Shown piece by piece: positions 53,444 to 63,451 of a stretch of DNA of 64,000 bases. The notes beneath the pieces were generated by a model. The model was not told where the DNA came from. It made no database searches and worked only from the letters and a program-made list of their open reading frames with translations. The DNA lies in the NCBI GenBank assembly GCA_903927465.1, contig CAIYMY010000194.1, forward strand, positions 1 to 64,000. Reading direction: 5' to 3'. The first letter of the stretch is position 1, and each line of letters begins with the position of its first letter. The stretch comes from an uncultured Rhodospirillales bacterium (GTDB taxonomy: Bacteria; Pseudomonadota; Alphaproteobacteria; Acetobacterales; Acetobacteraceae). The position numbers and the translations under genes were made by a program.

Positions 53444-54328
53444 ATGGATGAGATATTCGGCATACCGACGCCGCTGCTCTTTGGACAGCTTCTGCTCGGA
53501 TTGATCAATGGCGCCTTCTACGCGATGCTGTCACTCGGCCTCGCGGTGATTTTCGGGCTGCTCAACATTATCAACTTCACCCACGGCGCGCAGTTCATGA
53601 TGGGCGCCTTCGTGGCCTGGATGCTGCTGAATTACCTGGGCATCGGCTATTGGTGGGCACTGATCCTTTCACCATTGCTGGTGGGGCTGACAGGGGTGAT
53701 ACTTGAACGAACTATGATCTGTCAGCTTTACAAGATGGATCATTTGTACGGGATGCTGCTGACCTTCGGATTATCGCTAATCCTTGAAGGCGTTTTCCGA
53801 AATCAATATGGCTCTTCCGGCATGCCTTATCGCATTCCGCCGGAATTATCAGGGGCTTGGGATCTCGGCTTCATGTTCATGCCGGTCTATCGCGGTTGGG
53901 TCGTGGTGTTTGCGCTTTTTGCCTGCATCACCACCTGGCTTGTGATCGAAAAGACCCGGCTGGGCGCCTATCTGCGCGCGGCGACGGAAAACGCGCCGCT
54001 GGTGCAGGCCTTTGGCGTGAATGTGCCGCGCATGATCACACTTACCTATGGTGCGGGCGTGGCTTTGGCCGCGCTGGCCGGCGTGCTGGCTGCGCCGATC
54101 TATTCGGTCAATCCGCAAATGGGCACCAACCTGATTATCGTGGTGTTTGCCGTGGTGGTGATCGGCGGCATGGGCTCCATCCTGGGGTCCGTGCTGACGG
54201 GCTTTGGTCTTGGTATCGTGGAAGGTCTGACCAAGGTTTTCTATCCGGAAGCATCGGCCACCGTAATCTTCATCATCATGGTTATTGTTTTGCTGGCGCG
54301 TCCTGCCGGCCTTTTCGGGAGGGCGTGA
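53444..54328 (+). CDS. livH: Branched-chain amino acid-type ABC transporter permease LivH
   Basis: 294 residues with about eight transmembrane helices. The family blocks GLINGAFYAMLSLGLAVIFG, INFTHGAQFMMGAF and GLGIVEGLTKVF are present. It forms the inner-membrane channel with LivM. It is the fifth gene of the operon. Confidence 0.94.
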   Translation: MDEIFGIPTPLLFGQLLLGLINGAFYAMLSLGLAVIFGLLNIINFTHGAQFMMGAFVAWMLLNYLGIGYWWALILSPLLVGLTGVILERTMICQLYKMDHLYGMLLTFGLSLILEGVFRNQYGSSGMPYRIPPELSGAWDLGFMFMPVYRGWVVVFALFACITTWLVIEKTRLGAYLRAATENAPLVQAFGVNVPRMITLTYGAGVALAALAGVLAAPIYSVNPQMGTNLIIVVFAVVVIGGMGSILGSVLTGFGLGIVEGLTKVFYPEASATVIFIIMVIVLLARPAGLFGRA

Positions 54329-54331
54329 TCC

Positions 54332-55318
54332 ATGGCTGGTCAATCCATGACAAGCAGTGCCGTGCCTGCGGGCCCGCAGGAATCAATCTTCGGCTTCACC
54401 AAGGCGCAATTCATCGCTCTTTTGGTGATGTTCGCAGCTTTGGTGGTGGCGCCCTTCTTCCTGTATCCCGTCTTTTTGATGAAGCTGCTCTGCTTCGCGC
54501 TATTCGCCTGCGCCTTCAATCTGCTGATTGGTTATGTTGGGCTGACATCCTTCGGCCATGCTGCCTATTTCGGCATGGGGGGCTATATAACAGCGCATAG
54601 TGCCAAGGTTTGGGGGCTGACCCCGGAAGTTTCGATCTTGATCGGGGCGCTTTTGGCCGGGGTGCAGGGGGCGATCTTCGGTTGGGTCGCCATTCGCCGC
54701 CAGGGCATCTATTTCGCCATGATCACGCTGGCGCTGGCGCAGATGATCTACTTCCTCTGCTTGCAAGCGCCCTTCACCGGCGGTGAAGATGGCATTCAGG
54801 CAGTACCGCGCGGCCATCTGTTCGGCTTCATCTCGCTTGCTCCCGATATGAACATGTATTGGTTTGTCGCCGCGGTGTTTGTGCTTTGCTTCCTGCTGAT
54901 CCACCGCATTGTGCATTCGCCCTTCGGCCAGGTGCTGAAAGCCATTCGTGAGAATGAACCGCGCACAACGTCGCTTGGTTATCGGACGGATGACTATAAG
55001 CTGGTGGCCTTCATCCTTTCCGCGACAATTGCCGGTGTTGCGGGCGGGACCAAGTCGCTGGTGTTCGGCATTGCGACGCTCACCGATGTGCATTGGTCCA
55101 TGTCGGGTGAAGTGCTGCTGATGACGCTGGTGGGCGGCCTTGGCACGGTGTTCGGGCCGATGATCGGTGCCGGAGTGATTGTCGCCATGCAGAATTACCT
55201 GGCGGAGATGGGCGCTTGGGTCACGGTGATCCAGGGCGTGATCTTCATCGCCTGCGTGCTGGCCTTCCGGCGCGGCATTGTGGGTGAAATCGGCAATCTG
55301 CTGCGCGTGCGCCTGTAA
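54332..55318 (+). CDS. livM: Branched-chain amino acid-type ABC transporter permease LivM
   Basis: 328 residues with about nine transmembrane helices. It has NLLIGYVGLTSFGHAAYFG, IRRQGIYFAMITLALAQ and GGLGTVFGPMIGAG. It completes the permease pair, starting 3 bp after livH. The operon ends with a hairpin terminator. Confidence 0.94.
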   Translation: MAGQSMTSSAVPAGPQESIFGFTKAQFIALLVMFAALVVAPFFLYPVFLMKLLCFALFACAFNLLIGYVGLTSFGHAAYFGMGGYITAHSAKVWGLTPEVSILIGALLAGVQGAIFGWVAIRRQGIYFAMITLALAQMIYFLCLQAPFTGGEDGIQAVPRGHLFGFISLAPDMNMYWFVAAVFVLCFLLIHRIVHSPFGQVLKAIRENEPRTTSLGYRTDDYKLVAFILSATIAGVAGGTKSLVFGIATLTDVHWSMSGEVLLMTLVGGLGTVFGPMIGAGVIVAMQNYLAEMGAWVTVIQGVIFIACVLAFRRGIVGEIGNLLRVRL

Positions 55319-55342
55319 GCCGCTCAGCCTTTCTGAAACAGG

Positions 55343-55380
55343 GCGCCTCTGCTGCGGTTCGCGGCAGGGGCGCTTTGCTT
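55343..55380 (+). terminator. Hairpin terminator after livM
   Basis: GCGCCTCTGC pairs with GCAGGGGCGC (one G-T wobble) with further pairing in the loop, followed by TTTGCTTTT. It lies about 25 bases after the livM stop, in a 180-bp gap with no other evident gene. Confidence 0.75.
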
Positions 55381-55498
55381 TTGGGCAGCAATCCTGCCGT
55401 CAAAGCAGCCCGCCCAAGACTGGGGCTTGCGAAAGCGGCGCTTTGGGGGTTTCTAACACGGTGATGACGCCACCCTTTTTCGCCATCGGGATTTCCCT

Positions 55499-56488
55499 GT
55501 GAGCACGCCGGTTCTGGACGTGTCCGGGCTTAGTCTTGGCTTTCGCCAAGATGGGCGGATGCTCGGCATTCTGGATGGCATTTCCTTTCGCGCTGAGGCC
55601 GGCAAGACGCTTGCTATTGTGGGCGAAAGCGGCTGCGGGAAATCTGTGGCATCGCTGGCCATCATGGGGCTGCTGCCAGAGAATGCGGAAGTATCGGGCA
55701 ACGCGCGGCTGATGGGCCGCGATTTACTCGGCATGTCCGCGGAAGAACGCCGGGCGTTGCGCGGCGCTGAAATGGCGATGATTTTCCAAGAACCCATGAC
55801 CAGCCTGAACCCGGCCTTCACTGCCGGCGAACAGGTGGCGGAAGCTTTGCGGCTGCATCAGCGCCTGGACCGCGACGCGGCCTTCAAGGCGGCTATCGCG
55901 ATGCTGGAGAAGGTCCGCATCCCGGATGCGGCGCGGCGCGCGCGCCAATACCCGCATCAGCTTTCAGGCGGGATGCGTCAGCGTGTGATGATCGCGATTG
56001 CACTCGCCTGCCGGCCCAAGCTGCTGATTGCCGATGAACCGACCACAGCCTTGGATGTGACGGTGCAGGCGCAAATCCTGGGGCTGCTGGATGATCTGAA
56101 GCGGGAGACCGGCACGGCGGTTATCCTGATCACGCATGATCTGGGCGTGGTTGCGGATCACGCCGATGATGTTGTGGTGATGTATGCCGGGCGTGTGGCG
56201 GAACAGGCGCGCGCGGCTGATCTTTTTGCGCGGCCTGAACATCCCTATACCGTCGGGCTACTGGGTGCCGCACCAGCAGCAGGCGTGCGCGGCGAAAGGC
56301 TTGCCAGCATTGAAGGAACGGTGCCGGATTTGCGCGCGCCACCGCCTGGCTGCCGCTTCGCGCCGCGCTGCCCCTTTGCCATTGCGCGCTGCGCTGAAGG
56401 CGCCCCCCCATTGACCGAGGTCGCGCCCGGACATTTCAGCGCCTGCCTGCGCGCCCCGCTGGATGGCATGCTGGGGGTGGCGGCATGA
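55499..56488 (+). CDS. Dipeptide/oligopeptide-type ABC transporter ATP-binding protein (DppD/OppD-like)
   Basis: 329 residues. Walker A GESGCGKS, signature LSGGMRQRV, Walker [13 protein letters not shown], and the C-terminal oligo-HPY-like extension with [10 protein letters not shown]. It starts at a GTG after ATTTCCCT. First gene of an operon with the second ATPase, binding protein and two permeases; it energises peptide or nickel import. Confidence 0.92.
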   Translation: MSTPVLDVSGLSLGFRQDGRMLGILDGISFRAEAGKTLAIVGESGCGKSVASLAIMGLLPENAEVSGNARLMGRDLLGMSAEERRALRGAEMAMIFQEPMTSLNPAFTAGEQVAEALRLHQRLDRDAAFKAAIAMLEKVRIPDAARRARQYPHQLSGGMRQRVMIAIALACRPKLLIADEPTTALDVTVQAQILGLLDDLKRETGTAVILITHDLGVVADHADDVVVMYAGRVAEQARAADLFARPEHPYTVGLLGAAPAAGVRGERLASIEGTVPDLRAPPPGCRFAPRCPFAIARCAEGAPPLTEVAPGHFSACLRAPLDGMLGVAA

Positions 56489-57546
56489 CGGCGCTTTTGG
56501 AATTGCGTGATGTCGTGAAGCATTTCCCGGTGCGCGATGCTTTGGGCCGGCGCGCAGGTGCAGTGCATGCGGTGGATGGCGTTTCCCTTTCGGTCGCGGA
56601 AGGCGAGGTGCTGGCCATTGTCGGTGAAAGTGGTTGCGGCAAATCCACGCTTGGGCGCGTGATGCTGCGCCTGATTGAACCTGATAGCGGTTCGGTGCGT
56701 TTTGCTGGTGAGGACCTCGCCAGCCTTTCGCCATCCGCGCTGCGCACACGTCGGCGCGACATGCAGATCATTTTTCAGGACCCTTTCGGCAGCCTTGATC
56801 CGCGCATGACGGTCGCGCAGGCCATTGCCGAGCCGCTCCGTCTGCATCGGCTGGTGCCGCGTGCCGAGGAAGCCAGCCGCGTTGCCGAATTGCTGCGCCG
56901 TGTCGGCTTGCGGCCGGAAAGCGCCGGGCGCTGGCCGCATGAATTCTCGGGCGGGCAGCGCCAGCGTATCGCGATTGCGCGTGCGCTGGCCAGCAACCCA
57001 CGCCTGATCATCGGCGATGAACCCGTGAGTGCTTTGGATGTTTCGGTGCAAGCACAGGTGATAAATCTGCTGCGTGATCTGATCCGCGATTTACGCCTGA
57101 CCTTCGTGTTGGTCAGCCATGATCTTGGCGTGGTGCGCCATGTCGCGGATCGCGTCGCGGTGATGTATCTGGGCCGCATTGTGGAAGAAGGCCCGGCGGA
57201 GGAAGTATTGGGTGCGCCGCGCCACCCCTATACGCGCGCCCTTGTTGCCGCCATGCCGGGCGCGCAGACCAAAACGCCGCCGCTTGATGGCGATGTGCCA
57301 AGTCCCATCGCGCCACCATCCGGCTGCCGCTTTCATACGCGCTGCGCCTTTGCTGCGGAACGCTGCCGCACCGAAACCCCGCGCCTTGAAGGTGTGGGCC
57401 ACGCGGTTGCCTGCCATTTTGCCGAAAGCCTGCCGCCACCTGCTGAACGCATTGCCGCACTCGGCGGCGGCGAAAGATTGGCGCGGCTGCAAGCCTTTTT
57501 CCGGGGCCAAGCCCCTTCACCCACCGGGATGGGAGATCACGCATGA
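56485..57546 (+). CDS. Dipeptide/oligopeptide-type ABC transporter ATP-binding protein (DppF/OppF-like)
   Basis: 353 residues. Walker [10 protein letters not shown], signature FSGGQRQRI, Walker B LIIGDEPVSALD, and the C-terminal CRFHTRCAFA extension. It overlaps the previous gene by 4 bp and the next (binding-protein) gene by 4 bp. Confidence 0.93.
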   Translation: MTALLELRDVVKHFPVRDALGRRAGAVHAVDGVSLSVAEGEVLAIVGESGCGKSTLGRVMLRLIEPDSGSVRFAGEDLASLSPSALRTRRRDMQIIFQDPFGSLDPRMTVAQAIAEPLRLHRLVPRAEEASRVAELLRRVGLRPESAGRWPHEFSGGQRQRIAIARALASNPRLIIGDEPVSALDVSVQAQVINLLRDLIRDLRLTFVLVSHDLGVVRHVADRVAVMYLGRIVEEGPAEEVLGAPRHPYTRALVAAMPGAQTKTPPLDGDVPSPIAPPSGCRFHTRCAFAAERCRTETPRLEGVGHAVACHFAESLPPPAERIAALGGGERLARLQAFFRGQAPSPTGMGDHA

Positions 57547-59058
57547 AAATCATGATCCGTGCGGCGCTCGCCGCTTTTGGTGTGCTGGCCGTGGCCGCCG
57601 CACCCGCCAGCGCGCAGCATTTGCGCATTGCGCTGAAGGAAGACCCGGACATTCTGGACCCGACTTTGTCGCGCACTTTTGTCGGGCGCATCGTCTATGC
57701 CGCGCTGTGTGACAAGCTTTTTGATATCAACGAAAAGCTGGAAATCGTCCCGCAATTGGCGATCGGCCATCGCTGGGAAGACCCGCGCAGCCTGATCATC
57801 ACGCTGCGGGAAGGTGTGCGCTTTCACGACAATGAAATGATGGATGCGGAAGCGGTGCGCTATTCGCTGATGCGGCATTTGACCTTGCAAGGCAGTTTCC
57901 GTCGCAGTGAAATCGCCGATATGGAAACGGTGGAGGTGGTGGATCCGCTGACCATCCGCATTCGCCTGAAGGGGCCATCCGCTTCCTTCCTGGCGGCCCC
58001 TTTCTGATCGTGCCGGCATGCCCGTCAGCCCCAAGGCGGCGGAAGCACTGGGGCGCAATTTCGGCACGCGCCCCGTCTGCACCGGGCCGTTTCGATTTGT
58101 GGAGCGTGTGGCGCAGGAACGCATTGTTGCTGAACGCTTCCCCGAATATTGGGATGCGCGGAATATCCATATCGCACGCGTCACCTATCTGCCCATTCCG
58201 GACAACACCGTGCGCTTGGCTAATCTGCAATCCGGCGCGGTGGAATTCGCCGAACGGATGGAGCCCGATGACATGAAGCCCATCCAACGCAGCCGCAATC
58301 TGCGCGCCGTTGCGGTAGATGAATTGGGCTATCAAAGCATCACCATCAATACCGGCAATGGCGACCGCGCCAATACGCCCTTTGGGCGCGATGCGCGCAT
58401 CCGCCGCGCCTTTGAATTGGCGATTGATCGCGTTGCAGTGAATCAGGTTGTCTATGAAGGCATGTATGTCCCCACGCGCCAGCCCTTCCCGGCGGCCAGC
58501 CCCTTTCATGTGCGCGATTTCCCGCCCACCACGCGCGATCTGGCGCGCGCGCAGGCGCTGCTCCGTGAAGCGGGGGCGACGCTGCCGGTCACGGTTGAAA
58601 TGACCGTGCCGAACAACCCGGACTTGCGGCAGGTTGGCGAAGTGATCCAAGCCATGGTGAAGGAAGCGGGCTTTGATCTTCGCTTGCGCGCCATGGAATT
58701 CGCTTCTTCCTTGCAGGCGGCAGCACGGGGTGAGTTCGAAACCTATCTGGTTGGCTGGTCTGGCCGCACCGATCCGGATGGCAATATCTTTAGCTTCACG
58801 CGCACTGGCGGCGGGCAGAATGATGGCCGCTATTCGAATGCGGAAGTGGATAAGCTATTGGATGATGCCCGCACGGAATTGGACCTGGCAAAGCGCCAGG
58901 CGTTGTACGCCCGCGCCGCGCGCATCGCCTATGGCGATGATGTCCACCGCATCTATCTCTGGCAACGCAAGAACATCATGGCCCATAGCGCGCGGCTTTC
59001 CGGCTATCGGCCCATCGCGGATGGCTTGGTGCGGCTGCAAGGCGTGCGGTTGCAGTAA
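57543..59058 (+). pseudogene. Frameshifted peptide/dipeptide ABC transporter binding protein (DppA-like)
   Basis: The gene is split. The first part (57543-58007, 154 codons) has a signal peptide (ending PASAQ) and LRIALKEDPDILDPTLSRT and ends ...SFLAAPF-stop. The second part (58018-59058) begins MPVSPKAAEALGRNFG in the next frame. Removing one C from the run GGCCCCTTTC (57997-58000) restores LAALSDRAGMPVSPKAA and gives one protein of about 504 residues. There is no Shine-Dalgarno for the second ATG. Either a true frameshift that inactivates the transporter or a homopolymer sequencing error. Confidence 0.85.
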
Positions 59059-59063
59059 CCGTC

Positions 59064-60011
59064 ATGTGGGTCTGGCTTCTCAAGCGGATTGGGCAGGTTC
59101 TGCCGACGCTTTTCATCCTCTCCATCCTGATCTTCGGGCTGCAACAACTCATGCCCGGCGATCCGGCGCTGATCCTGGCAGGAGAGGAGAGGGGCGACCC
59201 GCAGGTGCTGGCGCAAATCCGCGCGGAGCTAAGGCTCGATCGGCCGATTTACGAACAATACCTCTATTGGATCGGCAATGTACTGACGGGCGATTTCGGC
59301 TTTTCCTGGCGCATCAGGATGCCCGTCAGCCAGCTTATTCTGGATAAGCTGCCGGTCACCGCGCAGCTTGCCGCCATGTCCTTCATCATTGCGGTGCTGA
59401 TCGGTGTGCCGGCGGGGATCATCTCCGCCGTGAAGCGCGATCAGCCGGCGGATTGGGTTGCGAATGGTGTTGCGCTGTTTGGCATTTCGACGCCGAATTT
59501 CTGGCTCGGCATCATGATGATCCTGTTCTTCAGTGTGGAATTGGGTTGGCTGCCGCCTTCGGGCTATGTGCCGCTGACTGAGGATTTCTGGCAATCCATC
59601 GCGACCACTATCATGCCGGCTTTCGTGCTGGGCACCGGCGTTGCCTCAGTGCTGATGCGCCATACGCGCGCGGCGATGTTGACCGCACTGTCACAGGATT
59701 ATGTGCGCACGGCGCGCGCCAAGGGGCTACGCGAAAGGGTCGTTGTCTGGAAACACGCGCTGCGCAATGCGCTGATCCCGGTTGTGACCTTGGGCGCGAT
59801 TGAATTCGGCAGGCTGTTGGCGGGTGCCGTGTTGACCGAACAGGTCTTTACCATTCCGGGCTTTGGCAAGTTGATTGTGGATGCGGTGTTCAATCGCGAT
59901 TACCCGGTGGTGCAGGGCGTGGTGCTGGCAACCGCCTTGATTTTCGTGTTGCTCTCGCTAGTTGCGGATTTGCTTTACATGGCCATCAATCCAAGGCTGC
60001 GTCAGGCATGA
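59064..60011 (+). CDS. Dipeptide-type ABC transporter permease (DppB-like)
   Basis: 315 residues with six transmembrane helices. It has the N-terminal WVWLLKRIGQVLPTLFIL and the EAA-type loop TARAKGLRERVVVWKHALRNA. It forms the membrane channel with the DppC-like subunit, starting 5 bp after the disrupted binding-protein gene. Confidence 0.93.
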   Translation: MWVWLLKRIGQVLPTLFILSILIFGLQQLMPGDPALILAGEERGDPQVLAQIRAELRLDRPIYEQYLYWIGNVLTGDFGFSWRIRMPVSQLILDKLPVTAQLAAMSFIIAVLIGVPAGIISAVKRDQPADWVANGVALFGISTPNFWLGIMMILFFSVELGWLPPSGYVPLTEDFWQSIATTIMPAFVLGTGVASVLMRHTRAAMLTALSQDYVRTARAKGLRERVVVWKHALRNALIPVVTLGAIEFGRLLAGAVLTEQVFTIPGFGKLIVDAVFNRDYPVVQGVVLATALIFVLLSLVADLLYMAINPRLRQA

Positions 60012-60877
60012 ACGTGCCGGCCATCAGCATGGGTGAAAGCCCCACGCGCCGCGCGCTGAAGCGGTTTTTCCGCCACAAGCTTGCGGTGTTTGGCCTGGTG
60101 GTGGTGATTGCTTTTGTGCTGATGGCGCTGCTGGCGCCGCTGATCGCGCCCTATGATCCGCTGCAAACAAGCTGGACCCGCATCCGCAAGCCGCCTTCCG
60201 CCGAGCATTGGTTCGGCACGGATGAAAACGGGCGTGATGTGCTTTCCCGCGTCATTTGGGGCGCGCGGGCATCCCTGATGGCCGGCGTGATTTCCGTGCT
60301 TGGTGCCTTGTTCATTGGCGTGCCGCTGGGTTTGCTGGCGGGCTTGATCGGTGGCTGGGTGGATGGGCTGATATCGCGCGTGGCGGATGCCATGCTGTCC
60401 GTGCCCTTCCTGATTCTGGCGATTGCGCTGGCGGCCTTTCTCGGACCCGCCTTGGAAAATGCCATGCTCGCCATTGCCATTACGGCGTCACCGGTTTTCG
60501 TGCGGCTCACGCGCGGAATGGCACTCGATGCGAAATCAACCGATTGGGTGGAGGCAGCGCGCGCTCTTGGCAATCCGCCCTGGCGCATCGGGCTTTTCCA
60601 TGTGCTGCCCAACATCATCCCCCCCTTGCTGGTGCAGGCCAGCCTTGCAATTGCCGAGGCGATCATCGCCGAGGCATCGCTTTCCTTCCTCGGGCTCGGG
60701 CAACAACCGCCGGCACCTTCCTGGGGGTCCATGCTGAATAGCGCGCAACGGTTTTTGACTCAGGCGCCCTGGCTTTCCATCATGCCGGGGTTGGCGATTT
60801 TTGTTGTCGTGCTGGCCTTCAATTTGGTGGGCGATGGGCTGCGCGATGCGCTTGACCCAAGGGCGGATCGGAAGTGA
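60008..60877 (+). CDS. Dipeptide-type ABC transporter permease (DppC-like)
   Basis: 289 residues. N-terminal FFRHKLAVFGLVVVI, the family block WFGTDENGRDVLSRVIWG, and EAASLSFLGLG-like EASLSFLGLGQQPPAPSWG. The ATG overlaps the DppB stop by 4 bp. Completes the transporter; the phosphatase gene starts at its stop codon. Confidence 0.93.
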   Translation: MNVPAISMGESPTRRALKRFFRHKLAVFGLVVVIAFVLMALLAPLIAPYDPLQTSWTRIRKPPSAEHWFGTDENGRDVLSRVIWGARASLMAGVISVLGALFIGVPLGLLAGLIGGWVDGLISRVADAMLSVPFLILAIALAAFLGPALENAMLAIAITASPVFVRLTRGMALDAKSTDWVEAARALGNPPWRIGLFHVLPNIIPPLLVQASLAIAEAIIAEASLSFLGLGQQPPAPSWGSMLNSAQRFLTQAPWLSIMPGLAIFVVVLAFNLVGDGLRDALDPRADRK

Positions 60878-61591
60878 TGGAAATACGCGGCGCACCTGGG
60901 CATTTGCCGCGCGGGCGGCGTATTTACGCCATTGGCGATATCCATGGCTCGCTGCCGCAACTGCGCGATCTGCACACGCAAATCGCCGAGGATTTGCGCC
61001 GCCGGCCTGTGGCTTCCGCCATGCTGATCCATCTGGGTGATTACGTGGATAAGGGCCAGGATTCGCGCGGCGTGGTGGATTACCTTTCTGGTGGTGATCC
61101 CATTGCCGGCCTGCCCACGCTGCATCTGATGGGCAATCATGAGGAAACCATGCTGGGCGCGCTTGCCGGCGATGGCGCCGCGGCGGCGGATTGGCTCTGG
61201 GGGTGGGGGCAGGGCGACGCTCGATTCCTGGGGGGTGGCGCCCGATGCACCGCGTGACGCCTGGCCCGAGGCGATTGCCCCGCATCAGCGCCGTTTCCTG
61301 CGCGATCTGTCGCTATGGCATGAGGAAGGCGGGTACTTGTTTGTCCATGCCGGCATTCGCCCCGGTGTGGCGCTTGAAGACCAATCGCGCGAGGATTTGC
61401 TGCGCATCCGGCATGATTTTCTGAACAGCCCGCGCGATCATGGGTTTGTTGTGGTGCATGGGCATACGGCCGGCTTCATGCCGGTGGTGCGGGAGAACCG
61501 CATTTGCATTGATACCGCCGCCTGGTCCGGCGGCGGGCTGACGGCGGTGATGCTGGAAGGGGAGAGTCTCGCGTTTTTGCAGGCGAAGTGA
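60877..61591 (+). pseudogene. Frameshifted calcineurin-like metallophosphoesterase
   Basis: A PP2A-type phosphatase split between two frames. The 5' part (60877-61257) has YAIGDIHGS, GDYVDKGQDSRG and GNHEE; the 3' part (in frame with the ORF at 61139-61591) has FVHAGIRPG and VVHGHTAGF. The frames join if one G is removed from the run GGGTGGGGGC near 61200-61210, giving WLWGWGRATLDSWG. The intact product would be about 237 residues with all metal ligands. Cause is either a real mutation or a homopolymer sequencing error. It is the last gene coupled to the Dpp operon. Confidence 0.82.
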
Positions 61592-61617
61592 GAAAACAAT
61601 CCGGGAGGGAACATTGC

Positions 61618-62268
61618 ATGACTGCGTTCAGCGGAACTGATCCTATCAAACTAAGTGATTTTCAAGGTGTGGATTGGCTACATGCAATTAAAATTTCCAT
61701 TATTCAGTTGCAAAAACCTGAGGCTTGGCTTGTCAAAGACGCGTGTGAAGAGAGGCAAGTGGAAAAATGGTTAAGCCATTGGCAGGTGCATCGGGGAGGG
61801 TTTCTGAAATTAATGTGGCGGGAGTTTGAAGAGGAAATAACTACGCTAAGACAGACGCTTCCCGCCCTGAGGAGCTCTCAAGAGATTGCTGGGGCGACCG
61901 AAATGGCGGCGTGCCGATTGAAAAAGAAGAAGTTTCCCAAGACCACCCGTGTTCACAATATACGACATGAAAACAGTCTGGTAGCCTTCTCAAAAGTAGC
62001 CCTTTGCATAGTTCCAGAAAGAGCTGTTGTGAACGATAGCTGGGTTAGAGAATATTTTGATATCACACAAAATTCTAATCTTCAGGTCGCAGCCGCATTC
62101 GAATCTGAATTTGAGAAACTGAAAGAAAAAATCGAAAACTTTTTGTGTATCTATAAAAATTCTGGATCCTCTTTTCCGCCAGCGAGACTTCATAATTGGA
62201 CCGACTTGACCCTAAAACGAAGGGTACTTGATGTCGCAATCATGATGGCCGCTGGCAGGTCCATATAA
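61618..62268 (+). CDS. AT-rich orphan gene of unknown function
   Basis: 216 residues from ATG 61618 (GGGAGGGA upstream). The track start is 10 codons earlier. The coding sequence is markedly AT-richer than its neighbours (many AAA/GAA/TTT codons such as in KKKKFPKTTRVHNIRH and FEKLKEKIENFLCIYK). The protein is Lys/Glu-rich, mostly helical, with a likely coiled coil near residues 170-190. No signal peptide or family is recognised. Composition indicates recent horizontal acquisition. No mobile element flank is visible. Confidence 0.75.
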   Translation: MTAFSGTDPIKLSDFQGVDWLHAIKISIIQLQKPEAWLVKDACEERQVEKWLSHWQVHRGGFLKLMWREFEEEITTLRQTLPALRSSQEIAGATEMAACRLKKKKFPKTTRVHNIRHENSLVAFSKVALCIVPERAVVNDSWVREYFDITQNSNLQVAAAFESEFEKLKEKIENFLCIYKNSGSSFPPARLHNWTDLTLKRRVLDVAIMMAAGRSI

Positions 62269-62300
62269 GCCAGGTTGATAGGTGAGCCCGGCCAAAAGCG

Positions 62301-63230
62301 TCATTCCCCCACCCCCTTCTTATGCCCTAACACCCCCATCAACCGCCGATCCCGCCAGGCTGAACGCTCACCAATCTTCTCCAATGGCAGCGCCGCGCGG
62401 CGTTCCGCCGTCACCCGCGCAACCGTTGCTTCATCATACAAAAACGGCGTCTGTTCCTCCGTAATGCCGCCCATCAGCCCGCCAAAGCGCGCGGCGTAAT
62501 CCGCAACACCGCCCGGCGCGTTCAGATCAATCGTCTCAAACGGCCCCATGAAGGACCAACGCAGCCCAAGCCCGTCCTTCACGCAGGCATCCACATCTTC
62601 CACGCTCATCACGCCATCACGCACCAGGCGGAAGGCCTCGGCGACCAGTGCGGCTTGCAGCCGGTTCAGCACGAAGCCGCGGGTTTCCTTCATCGCCGTC
62701 ACCGGCACCTGGCGCACACGCGCCATCAAGGCCCGTGTGCGCGCCACCACTTCAGGCGCGGTCCAGGGCGCGCCCACCAATTCCACCAACGGCACCAGAT
62801 AGGGCGGGTTCACCGGATGCGCGACCAGGCAGCGCGCGCGCCCGGCAAGCGCATCGGTAAAGGCGCTGGCTGGAATGCCGGAGGTGGACGAAGCCAGCAC
62901 AACATCCGGCGCACACAGCGCATCCAACTGCGCGAAAAGCGCGCGCTTTGGCTCCACACGCTCAGGCCCGTTTTCCTGCACATGCGCGGCACCCGCGACA
63001 CATTCTTCCATGCTGGCGGCAGCGTTGATGCGCGCGGCGATCACGGCGGGTGCTTCGGTGATGAGCCCTGCCTCGGCCAAATCCTGCAGGCTTTGTCCGA
63101 TAAGGCCGAGTGCCGCCTGAGGCACCCCCGCCACCGGGTCCCAAATCCGCACGCTATGGCCGGCACGGGCGAAAACCATGGCCCAGGCACGACCAATCAG
63201 CCCGGTTCCGATGATGGCGATCTGTTCCAT
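62301..63230 (-). CDS. 3-hydroxyacyl-CoA dehydrogenase family (carnitine dehydrogenase / lambda-crystallin-like)
   Basis: 309 residues. N-terminal NAD-binding IIGTGLIGRAWAMVFARAG, the block VASSTSGIPASAF, RCLVAHPVNPPYL with the catalytic His, and a C-terminal helical domain with GPFETIDLNAPGG. It lacks a hydratase domain. It oxidises a 3-hydroxy acid or its CoA ester, or L-carnitine or gulonate. The orientation is opposite to its neighbours. Confidence 0.9.
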   Translation of the reverse strand: MEQIAIIGTGLIGRAWAMVFARAGHSVRIWDPVAGVPQAALGLIGQSLQDLAEAGLITEAPAVIAARINAAASMEECVAGAAHVQENGPERVEPKRALFAQLDALCAPDVVLASSTSGIPASAFTDALAGRARCLVAHPVNPPYLVPLVELVGAPWTAPEVVARTRALMARVRQVPVTAMKETRGFVLNRLQAALVAEAFRLVRDGVMSVEDVDACVKDGLGLRWSFMGPFETIDLNAPGGVADYAARFGGLMGGITEEQTPFLYDEATVARVTAERRAALPLEKIGERSAWRDRRLMGVLGHKKGVGE

Positions 63231-63292
63231 GGATGAAATCCTTCACATTGTCGGTCTTGATAGCTCATAGGTTAAAGGCGATGTAAGGCCGC

Positions 63293-63451
63293 GTGAGCGA
63301 AAGACGCAACGCGCCCCTGCCGGCGCCCCAATCCCCGAACCTGCCGCTTGGCGTGAAACGCTGGCTTGGCTTCATGCTGCTCGGCGGCACCATGGGGCTG
63401 GCGGGAATGCTTGCCCTTTGGCGCGCAGTGGCGCGGTTATTCGGGCTGTGA
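63293..63451 (+). CDS. Small predicted membrane protein (52 aa)
   Basis: This ORF is below the track cut-off. GTG 63293 to TGA 63451 encodes MSERRNAPLPAPQ followed by one transmembrane helix (GFMLLGGTMGLAGMLAL). The next gene starts at a GTG overlapping its stop (GTGA). Its tight coupling with the XpaC-family gene suggests a shared membrane role. Coding is likely but not certain. Confidence 0.55.
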   Translation: MSERRNAPLPAPQSPNLPLGVKRWLGFMLLGGTMGLAGMLALWRAVARLFGL

